This document shows, in pieces, positions 15,890 through 22,097 of a stretch of DNA of 24,564 nucleotides. This stretch comes from Bacteroidales bacterium. GTDB taxonomy: Bacteria; Bacteroidota; Bacteroidia; Bacteroidales; VadinHA17. The DNA lies in assembly GCA_015486475.1 (NCBI GenBank), contig WFRO01000228.1:1-24564 (forward strand). Direction: 5' to 3'. Below the pieces are notes generated by a model. That model had not been told where the DNA came from. It ran no database searches and saw only the letters and a program-made list of their open reading frames with translations. The position numbers and the translations under genes are program-made. Position 1 is the first letter of the stretch; every line of letters begins with the position of its first letter.

Positions 15890-16846
15890 ATGGCTGAGAA
15901 ACCTGAGATATCATTCATCATCCCCCTGTACAATGAGGAGGAGAATGTAGAGCCTCTCTGCGAGGCCATCACCCGGGCCATGGAGACGTCAGGATACAGC
16001 CATGAGATCATCCTGGTCAATGACGGCAGCCGTGACGGCACGTGGAAGAAGATCCTCTCCGTATCTGAAAAATATCCCGCGGTCACGGGCATCGACTTCG
16101 CCGTGAATGCCGGCCAGAGTGCTGCGCTGGCCGCCGGCATCGCCGAGGCACGGGGAGCATATATCGTCACCCTCGACGGTGATCTGCAGAATGATCCTGC
16201 CGATGTGCCGGCCATGCTGCAGATGATGCAAGACGGCGACTGGGACGTGGTGGCCGGCGAGCGCATACAGCGGCGCGACAGTCTTTTCCGGACGATCCCG
16301 AGCCGTATGGCCAACACCCTCATACGCTCCCTGACAGGAGTACACCTGAAGGACTACGGTTGCTCGCTGCGTGTCTTCCGCCGTGATATCGCCCGCAACC
16401 TGGAGCTGTACGGTGAGCTGCACCGTTTCATCCCTGTCCTGGCAGCCCTGCAGGGAGCCACGATCACCCAGGTACCCGTGCAGCATCACCCCCGCACCCA
16501 TGGCAGGTCAAAATACGGCATGGGCCGCACGTTCCGGGTCATGAGCGACCTGCTCTTCATGCTTTTCTTCAAACGTTACATGGACCGTCCCATCCATCTT
16601 TTCGGCACCCTGGGCATCATCACCTTTGCCATCGGGGCTGCGCTCGATATCTATTTCCTTATCCTGAAGATCCTGGGGCATGACATCTGGGGCAAACCGC
16701 TCCTGCTGGCAGCTATCCTCTTCACCCTGGGAGGGATACAGATCATCACCATAGGCATCGTCTCAGAAATACTCATGCGCACGTACTACGAGTCGCAGAA
16801 CAAAAAGCCTTATCGTATCAAACGTATCATCCGTGGAGAAGAATAA
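15890..16846 (+). CDS. membrane GT2 glycosyltransferase, GtrB/ArnC-like
   Basis: 318 residues from the chosen start. It should make a polyprenyl-phosphate-linked sugar at the cytoplasmic face, as GtrB, ArnC and DPMS-like proteins do. The GT-A domain opens with ISFIIPLYNEEENV (7-20); LVNDGSRDGTW and LDGDLQNDP (DxD at Asp96 and Asp98) bind nucleotide and metal; HHPRTHGRSKYG is the usual motif before the C-terminal membrane part. Two membrane helices (around HLFGTLGIITFAIGAALDIY and LLAAILFTLGGIQIITIGIV) are typical. ATG 15890 is preceded by GGAG at a 6-nt distance, which favours it over the in-frame ATG at 15866. Its last 14 nt overlap the GTG start of the flippase-like gene, so both are probably co-translated. 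Sugar identity is unknown. Confidence 0.88.
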   Translation: MAEKPEISFIIPLYNEEENVEPLCEAITRAMETSGYSHEIILVNDGSRDGTWKKILSVSEKYPAVTGIDFAVNAGQSAALAAGIAEARGAYIVTLDGDLQNDPADVPAMLQMMQDGDWDVVAGERIQRRDSLFRTIPSRMANTLIRSLTGVHLKDYGCSLRVFRRDIARNLELYGELHRFIPVLAALQGATITQVPVQHHPRTHGRSKYGMGRTFRVMSDLLFMLFFKRYMDRPIHLFGTLGIITFAIGAALDIYFLILKILGHDIWGKPLLLAAILFTLGGIQIITIGIVSEILMRTYYESQNKKPYRIKRIIRGEE

Positions 16847-17711
16847 GGCGCCCGATCTGCTGAAACTTGCCGGCAAGACCGCTGTCACCCTCCTGGCGCT
16901 GTGGTATGTCTTTCACAAAGTGGAGCTGCACACGGTGCTGCAGGTGATAGGCCGGGCGGATCTCCTGTGGCTCCTGCCGGCCCTGTTGCTGTTCATCCTC
17001 TCCAAGACCGTTGCCGCTTTCCGGCTCAACATCTGTTTCGGGGCCACCGGTCTCCGTCTCTCCACCTCGTACAACCTGCGGCTTTACCTGCTGGGAATGT
17101 TCTACAATCTTTTCCTCCCCGGCGGCATCGGCGGCGACGGGTACAAGATCTGGCTGCTGAATAAAAAACAAAAGGTGCCTGCGGGGCAGATCTTCCGGGC
17201 TGTGCTGGCCGACCGTCTCAGCGGGGTGATGGCCCTGGTCGTGCTCGCCGTGCTTTTTTACTATTTTCTCCCCGGCAATATGCCGTGGGAAAGCGTGGTC
17301 TGGATCCTTGCCCCGGCAGTTGTCGCCGCCCTGTGGGGTGCCTGCAGGATGTTCGCTCCGCTCCTTGCTCCCGTTTTTTCTGTCGCAGGAGCACTCTCGC
17401 TGGCCGTGCAGATCCTGCAGGTCCTTTCGGCCTGGATGATCCTCCATGCCCTGCATGTCACGGGAGAGAACATCCCCTATCTCTTCCTCTTCCTCATCTC
17501 TTCCGTAGTGGCCATCCTGCCCATCACCGTCGGAGGCATCGGCGCCCGGGAGTTCACTTTCCTGACAGGAGCCTCGTGGATGCACCTGGATGCAGACCAG
17601 GCTGTGGCGCTGAGCCTTCTCTTCTACCTCATCACCCTCTTCACCTCTTTCTGGGGGATCCTGTTCAGCCTGAAACCGGCATGGCTCGAACATAAAAAGA
17701 AAGAAAACTAG
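16833..17711 (+). CDS. flippase-like UPF0104/LPG synthase TM family protein
   Basis: 292 residues from a GTG start inside the 3' end of the GT2 gene. The next in-frame ATG is nearly 90 codons further on, past two membrane segments, so GTG is the best start. It has around seven or eight hydrophobic segments and the two hallmarks of the family: FLPGGIGGDGYK (94-105) and PITVGGIGARE (230-240). The family covers the membrane half of lysylphosphatidylglycerol synthase (MprF) and many stand-alone proteins (AglD-like) found with polyprenyl-phosphate GT2 enzymes. There they are thought to move or handle lipid-linked sugars. The catalytic MprF domain is absent. Its coupling to a GtrB-like GT2 fits a role in presenting the lipid-linked sugar on the outer face, which is inference. 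Confidence 0.82.
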   Translation: MEKNKAPDLLKLAGKTAVTLLALWYVFHKVELHTVLQVIGRADLLWLLPALLLFILSKTVAAFRLNICFGATGLRLSTSYNLRLYLLGMFYNLFLPGGIGGDGYKIWLLNKKQKVPAGQIFRAVLADRLSGVMALVVLAVLFYYFLPGNMPWESVVWILAPAVVAALWGACRMFAPLLAPVFSVAGALSLAVQILQVLSAWMILHALHVTGENIPYLFLFLISSVVAILPITVGGIGAREFTFLTGASWMHLDADQAVALSLLFYLITLFTSFWGILFSLKPAWLEHKKKEN

Positions 17712-17762
17712 TGATATGTCAACTTATTAATTATAACACGTCCAATACACCTTTTACCCTTC

Positions 17763-17850
17763 GCGCCCCCTCGGTCCCCTAAGGGGAAGTCTGCCCACAA
17801 ATCAATAGTCAACGTGGGTGAGGGTTCCCCCTTCAGGGGGTCAGGGGGGC
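17763..17850. repeat. nested GC-run inverted repeats in the convergent gap
   Basis: CCCC-TAA-GGGG (17776-17786) and CCCCC-TTCA-GGGGG (17827-17840) are two perfect hairpins. They are bracketed by CGCCCCCT (17764-17771) and a near-complementary AGGGGGGCG (17843-17851). No T-tract follows directly. The block sits between the converging flippase and NusG-like genes and may end transcription from both sides; it also resembles mosaic intergenic repeats common in Bacteroidota. Confidence 0.55.
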
Positions 17851-17891
17851 GGGCAGGCTATGCAATGCGTTGTTTTAAGGTTGACTTAACA

Positions 17892-18449
17892 CTAGAGTTT
17901 TCTTACTATACGGGTCCCGGGGATCTTCTTCAGATAGGATTTGGGCACATCGACATAGACCGACTGCCGTACCACCTCCAGCATGATGCGTACCTTGCGT
18001 TTTTTGCCGAGGTGCACCAGGGTGCCGAAAAGCCCTTTCAGGGAGCCCTGGACGATCTCCACTGTATCTCCCACCTGCAGCTGCTTTTCCTCCTCTTCGG
18101 AGACGAACTCGCCCGAATGCTCATACTGCCGGATCGCCTCGATCAGCTCATCCTGCACCTTTACGGGCTGCTTCTCGATCCGCACAAAATGGACCACGCC
18201 GTCGGTCTGCAGCACTTTCAGGTACTCATTGTAATTTCCGATGTCGATATGCACAAAGATATAGGAACGAAAAAGCGGCTCGTCCACCCATTTTTTGCGG
18301 TCGCTCCAGATCCTCAGCTCTTTCCGCAGGGGAAGGTAGCACTCGATCCCTTCAAGATCGAAGCTGTCCCGCACCCTCTTCTCATGCCTCGATTTGGTAT
18401 AAAGAACGAACCAGTTCTTTCTTTCTTCTTTTGTTCCTGCCATGATCAT
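17892..18449 (-). CDS. NusG-like transcription antiterminator, UpxY/RfaH type
   Basis: 185 residues, the usual size for specialised NusG paralogues. An NGN domain begins at NWFVLYTKSRHEKRV (12-26) and continues through ECYLPLRKEL and PLFRSYIFVHID, which are typical of UpxY/LoaP/RfaH-type proteins; a KOW motif follows (VGDTVEIVQGSLKGLFG, 126-142). Such proteins bind RNA polymerase and stop early termination in long polysaccharide operons. Usually the gene comes first in its operon; here it is last, 42 nt behind the MBOAT gene on the same strand. The housekeeping nusG would be expected beside ribosomal protein genes, which are absent. Two ATGs lie six bases apart (18449 and 18443) and neither has a clear Shine-Dalgarno site. 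Confidence 0.85.
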   Translation of the reverse strand: MIMAGTKEERKNWFVLYTKSRHEKRVRDSFDLEGIECYLPLRKELRIWSDRKKWVDEPLFRSYIFVHIDIGNYNEYLKVLQTDGVVHFVRIEKQPVKVQDELIEAIRQYEHSGEFVSEEEEKQLQVGDTVEIVQGSLKGLFGTLVHLGKKRKVRIMLEVVRQSVYVDVPKSYLKKIPGTRIVRKL

Positions 18450-18491
18450 TTTTTTTCGGACCGTAAAAATAACTTATTTCCTGTAAAATCT

Positions 18492-20009
18492 TTAAAACTG
18501 AAAATATATAAATGGTCTGAATCCGGCGCCTTTGATCTGTATCAGCAGGAAGACCACGATGACGGCGATGAGGAGCTTGACGATCATGGGCAGGCGGATG
18601 AAGCCCCCCCGGATATTTTCCTGCCACTGTGCCGGCAGCCAGTGGATAAGGAACCCCAGGAAGATCAGGGGGATGACAACACCCCACGAGGCGATGAGTG
18701 GCAGGAGGGTGGAAAAATTCAGGTGGTGGGTGATCTGCCACAGCATGGCCATAGCATTCTCCATGTTCCGGGAACGGAAGAAGATCCAGAGGAAAAGCAC
18801 AAAATGAAAGGTAAACAGGGTCATCAGGAGACGCTGCCACCGGGGCGGGTTGTTCTTCAGCCACCGGGGCAGTCCCAGCAGCTTGTCAAAGACCAGTCCC
18901 GTGCCGTGGAGGAAACCCCAGATCAGGAAACGGTAATTGGCGCCGTGCCACAATCCTCCCAGGATCATGGTGATCATTACGTTGAGATACATCCTGCCCT
19001 TGCCTTTCCGGTTGCCTCCCAGCGGGATGTACAGGTAATCCCGGAGCCAGGAGGAGAGGGAGATATGCCAGCGGTGCCAGAAATCGGTCAGGATGACCGC
19101 CTTGTAGGGAGAGTTGAAGTTGATGGGTATGCGAAATCCGAAGAGCAGGGCCACCCCGATGGCAATATCTGTATATCCCGAAAAATCACAATAGATCTGC
19201 AGGGCATAGCCATAGACGGCCAGGAGGTTCTCCATCCCCGTGAAGGCGGCCGGATGGCTGAACACCCGGTCGAGGAAATTGATCGCCAGGTAATCGGCAA
19301 TGGCCATTTTCTTCAACAGCCCCGCCAGGATCAGGAAAAGGGCATAGCTGAACTCCCGTTTCGTCAGGGAGAAACGGGCTGTGAGCTGGGGGATGAACTG
19401 GGCCGCCCGGACAATAGGACCTGCCACCAGCTGCGGGAAGAAAGAGACAAAAAAGGCAAAGTCGGTGAAACGCTTCACCGGCTGCACCTTACCCCGGAAA
19501 ATATCCAGGGTATAGCTGATGGTCTGGAAAGTGTAAAAGGAGATACCCACCGGCAGGAAGATGGCCGTAATATCATAATGACTGTGGAAAAGGGCATTGC
19601 TGATCTCTGCCAGATAGTCCCGCGGGACGATGTGCATACCTGTCAGGCGGTTGAACACATCCACAAAAAAGAAAGTATACTTGAAGTAGGCCAGCATGCC
19701 GAGGTTGATGATCAGACTCAGCGAGACAAAGAGCCTTTTGATGTTTTTTTTCTCCGTGGCATAGACCCTTTTGCCGGCAAAAAAGTCAACCGCCGTGGAT
19801 ATCAGCAACAGGACAAAGAAAAAACCGCCGGTTTTGTAGTAAAAGAAATAGCTGACCAGCAGCAGATAGAGATTGCGCAGGAAAAACTTCTTATAAACGA
19901 GCGAATAGAGCAACAGCACGACCAGGAGGAAAACCCAGAAATAGAGTCTGGTGAACAACAGGGGGTTGTCCGGCGAGTAGGACCATATGTCTTGCAGACT
20001 AAAGGCCAT
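18492..20009 (-). CDS. MBOAT family O-acyltransferase (AlgI/PatA/DltB-like)
   Basis: 505 residues with about ten to twelve membrane segments. It should pass an acyl group, most often acetyl, across the inner membrane to a periplasmic glycan or peptidoglycan. The family core is intact: DFWHRWHISLSSWLRDYLY (309-327) includes the conserved His315, and GGLWHGAN (351-358) includes the catalytic His355. FLPVGISFYTFQ, FFPQLVAGPI and QIYCDFSGYTDIAIG are standard MBOAT segments. The start ATG overlaps the last 11 nt of the SGNH hydrolase gene, so the two are almost surely made together. MBOAT plus SGNH is the usual pair for O-acetylation of alginate, cellulose, peptidoglycan or teichoic acid; the acceptor here is not shown, but the neighbouring glycan genes make a surface polysaccharide plausible. 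Confidence 0.93.
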   Translation of the reverse strand: MAFSLQDIWSYSPDNPLLFTRLYFWVFLLVVLLLYSLVYKKFFLRNLYLLLVSYFFYYKTGGFFFVLLLISTAVDFFAGKRVYATEKKNIKRLFVSLSLIINLGMLAYFKYTFFFVDVFNRLTGMHIVPRDYLAEISNALFHSHYDITAIFLPVGISFYTFQTISYTLDIFRGKVQPVKRFTDFAFFVSFFPQLVAGPIVRAAQFIPQLTARFSLTKREFSYALFLILAGLLKKMAIADYLAINFLDRVFSHPAAFTGMENLLAVYGYALQIYCDFSGYTDIAIGVALLFGFRIPINFNSPYKAVILTDFWHRWHISLSSWLRDYLYIPLGGNRKGKGRMYLNVMITMILGGLWHGANYRFLIWGFLHGTGLVFDKLLGLPRWLKNNPPRWQRLLMTLFTFHFVLFLWIFFRSRNMENAMAMLWQITHHLNFSTLLPLIASWGVVIPLIFLGFLIHWLPAQWQENIRGGFIRLPMIVKLLIAVIVVFLLIQIKGAGFRPFIYFQF

Positions 20010-21450
20010 AGCTGTAGGTTCGGTAATCTTCCATCAGGGCTTTGAGCAGCATCCCGGCAAAGAGCTGTGATCCCTCGCGGCTCATGTGGGCCTGGTCGGG
20101 ACGGGCCAGCGAAGGGCTCTGTGCCGCCCACCGCGTCATGGCATGGGCGCCGCCCATAGCACGGTAGGCATCCCAGAAAGCACATCCCTCTTTCAGGGCT
20201 GTCTGACGTTGTTCCTCGCGGATGAGTAAAAGGTGTTCCTGCAGATGTGGTTCGTCGCCCCCCATATCGGTCACGCCCACCACCAGCACAAAGAGGTCCG
20301 GGAAGTTGCTGCGCAGCCAGTGCAGCTCTCTCTGCACCGTGCGCCGGTAATAGCGCACATCCCGCATGCTGCCCACCGCCACATTGAGACCGAACTGCAG
20401 CACCACCATACGCACGTTGAGGCTGTCGTACATCGTCCTTACAGCCTTTGCATCACAGCGGGAGAACATCATGAAAGGCCGGCCGCGCAACGGTATGTTA
20501 TCGACGCTCACGCCCACAGAGTCTTCCAGCACGATCCCCTCCACGGCAAAAGGTGCCTGCGTGTCAAATCCCAGCCTCAGTCTTCTCCCTTTGCCCTGCA
20601 GGGGGATCCTCTCGCATACCAGCTCCCCGGCGGGCAGGGAACGAGGTCCGGCCACTACGTTGCCTCCCTGCTTCACCTGAAGGGAAGGTCCTTTCTGCGG
20701 AGCATACAACCACACCTCCAGGCGGTTAAAATCCAGGGCGCGGGGAGGAGCAAAGGAATGTACCGCGATCCGGCAGGACAGCTCTTTTTTCTGTCCGGCG
20801 GACAGACTGTCGGCAGCCAGCGAAAAGCCTCCGGCCAGCCCGAAGGGGATGCCCCGGTAACGTCCTCCCCTGATATCGTAGTTATTGATCTTCTGCCAGC
20901 CCGCCGAAGGCTCCGTAACAAAACTGGCCGTAAAAGGCACCGTCATCACCGGCAACAGGAAACCCGGCCCGCCCCCGCCAAAGTGTGCCTGCAGGGTATC
21001 GCGCAGTACCGAGGTGATACGGTCCCCCTCGATCTGTGAATCACCGTAATAAAGAATATGAAGATGTTCCCTGCGGTGCCGCAGCGAATCCATCTCATGC
21101 AACACCCGGTAAAACAGGAGACGGGTGGTATCCGACATCTCCAGGGAGGGAACCGCCCGCAACAGGGAATCAGAAAAGGTCAGAGGCTCCACAACGGTCT
21201 TCTTTTCTGTCGTCAACGAAACAGAAGGAGAAAGCGTATCCTCAGCCACAGGAGGCGTTCGCTCTGCAGGAGGAGAAAATATCTTTTCGCGGGAGAGGGA
21301 AGCCAGCCACGCACTGTACTTTTCAGCAGGAAGGGGATTACGGAGCCGGTACGAAAAAAAAGAGAGCCCTTCCTCCGGCATGAAAAAAAAGGAAAGACCA
21401 AGCACGAGAAAAACACCTGCGATGAAAAGAGCACTCTTCAGGGGCTTCAT
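19999..21450 (-). CDS. SGNH/GDSL hydrolase-fold protein with N-terminal membrane anchor
   Basis: 483 residues. One hydrophobic segment at 7-23 probably anchors it with the rest in the periplasm. A linker of about 100 residues rich in Pro, Ser and Thr is followed by the SGNH domain. Block I is LYYGDSQIEGD with nucleophile Ser138; block III is seen in VLQFGLN; block V is DQAH with Asp452 and His455, giving a complete Ser-Asp-His set. It has an insert of beta character between blocks I and III, as in AlgX-like and PatB-like acetyltransferases. These accept the acyl group delivered by an MBOAT partner or remove acetyl groups. The 11-nt overlap with the MBOAT gene supports the acyl-transfer role. 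It is the first gene of a three-gene operon. Confidence 0.87.
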   Translation of the reverse strand: MKPLKSALFIAGVFLVLGLSFFFMPEEGLSFFSYRLRNPLPAEKYSAWLASLSREKIFSPPAERTPPVAEDTLSPSVSLTTEKKTVVEPLTFSDSLLRAVPSLEMSDTTRLLFYRVLHEMDSLRHRREHLHILYYGDSQIEGDRITSVLRDTLQAHFGGGGPGFLLPVMTVPFTASFVTEPSAGWQKINNYDIRGGRYRGIPFGLAGGFSLAADSLSAGQKKELSCRIAVHSFAPPRALDFNRLEVWLYAPQKGPSLQVKQGGNVVAGPRSLPAGELVCERIPLQGKGRRLRLGFDTQAPFAVEGIVLEDSVGVSVDNIPLRGRPFMMFSRCDAKAVRTMYDSLNVRMVVLQFGLNVAVGSMRDVRYYRRTVQRELHWLRSNFPDLFVLVVGVTDMGGDEPHLQEHLLLIREEQRQTALKEGCAFWDAYRAMGGAHAMTRWAAQSPSLARPDQAHMSREGSQLFAGMLLKALMEDYRTYSYGL

Positions 21451-21455
21451 ACGGA

Positions 21456-21486
21456 CAAAGATGCGAAAGAATGCGGAGAAATCAAA
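21456..21486 (-). promoter_or_regulatory. promoter of the SGNH-MBOAT-NusG operon
   Basis: On the minus strand TTTG (21483-21486), 19 bp, then CATCTTTG (21456-21463) is one base off the consensus. The -7 element ends 5 nt before the ATG at 21450, implying a leaderless or nearly leaderless transcript. Confidence 0.5.
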
Positions 21487-21589
21487 CGAAGGAGGCGGCC
21501 GGGATCTCGTGACAACCTACTTTCGAAATGACGCTTAACAAGATCACACGCCCCCCTAACCTTACAATAAGTTTGGAGTGTGGAGTCCC

Positions 21590-21624
21590 GCAACTCACGA
21601 AATCTTCGATTTCGCATGAGTTGC
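21590..21624. repeat. nested hairpin A
   Basis: Outer arms GCAACTCA (21590-21597) and TGAGTTGC (21617-21624) enclose a perfect inner inverted repeat CGAAATC-TTC-GATTTCG (21598-21614), with two unpaired bases (CA). The result is an almost continuous 15-bp stem. Confidence 0.85.
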
Positions 21625-21628
21625 GAGG

Positions 21629-21656
21629 ATGCTCGCAAATCTGCGATTTGCGGCAT
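21629..21656. repeat. nested hairpin B
   Basis: ATGCTCGCAAATC pairs with GATTTGCGGCAT around a TGC loop with one base missing in the outer stem; the inner GCAAATC-TGC-GATTTGC is perfect. Its plan resembles hairpin A, which ends 5 nt earlier, and the shared AAATC/GATTT core suggests both are copies of one element type. Confidence 0.8.
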
Positions 21657-21892
21657 GTGGAGTGTGGAGTTGGTGGCACTCGGTACTGGGTACTGCCCGC
21701 CCGCCTGCCTGACCGAGCCATTCGGGCAGGGACGAACGTCCATTCGGACGGGGGTGCTGGGTGGATCTGCCCTATGCACTACGCTCTACGCTCATTTCCC
21801 ATCATCGCTTTATCCCTCCCCACTGCTTACTGCTTACTGCCTACTCCTTACTCATCCGCTCATTTCTCATCTCTCATCGCTCATCGCTGATC

Positions 21893-21954
21893 CCTGAGTA
21901 GCCGAAGGCGTATCGAAGGAGGTTCCTGAGTAGCCGAAAGCGTATCGAAGGAGG
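21893..21954 (+). repeat. 30-nt direct repeat, two copies
   Basis: Copies at 21893-21922 and 21925-21954 begin CCTGAGTAGCCGAA and end GTATCGAAGGAGG. They differ at one base (G or A after GCCGAA) and are separated by 2 nt, giving a 32-bp period. Similar CCTGAG...CGAAGG elements are common in bacterial intergenic DNA. Confidence 0.85.
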
Positions 21955-21997
21955 CGTCTTCTGCGTGAAATCCATTCAGAAATCAGAAATCAAAAAT

Positions 21998-22016
21998 CCT
22001 GCCTGCGGCAGGCAGG
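21998..22016. repeat. palindrome CCTGCCTG-CGG-CAGGCAGG
   Basis: A perfect 8-bp inverted repeat with a 3-nt loop lies about 80 nt beyond the lytic transglycosylase stop codon. No T-run follows, so a terminator is doubtful; it looks like a REP-type repeat related to 9112-9127. Confidence 0.6.
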
Positions 22017-22097
22017 CATCATTCCTTATTATGAGACTGAGGGAGTGCGAGGGGTAAAAAGTGTTTTTGCCGGGTTATAATTCTGTTGGCATGCCAC

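Larger units (their letters stand above)
21487..22097. other. long gene-free region rich in repeats
   Basis: About 610 bases between the acyl-transfer operon and the lytic transglycosylase gene. It holds two nested hairpins, a 12-mer GGAGTGTGGAGT on either side of them (21575-21586 and 21659-21670), an inverted pair CTGCCCG/CGGGCAG (21693-21699 and 21723-21729), a low-complexity CTTACTG/CTCATCG stretch (about 21820-21890), a 30-nt tandem repeat, and a GC palindrome near 22007. Short frames cross it on both strands but show no family likeness and are built from the repeats. Confidence 0.7.

Noticed and set aside
17814..20045. 743-codon plus-strand frame
   Set aside because: It runs opposite the NusG-like and MBOAT genes, is full of Asp, Gln, His and Glu in the way antisense frames of membrane proteins are, and has no domain.
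21528..21897. Two small overlapping plus-strand frames of 120 and 105 codons in the repeat-rich gap, and minus-strand partners at 21447-21779
   Set aside because: The translations are made from hairpin and low-complexity DNA, contain no known motif, and are open in several frames at once.
21893..21954. CRISPR-like look of two 30-nt direct repeats
   Set aside because: Only 2 nt separate the copies, there are no spacers and no cas genes.
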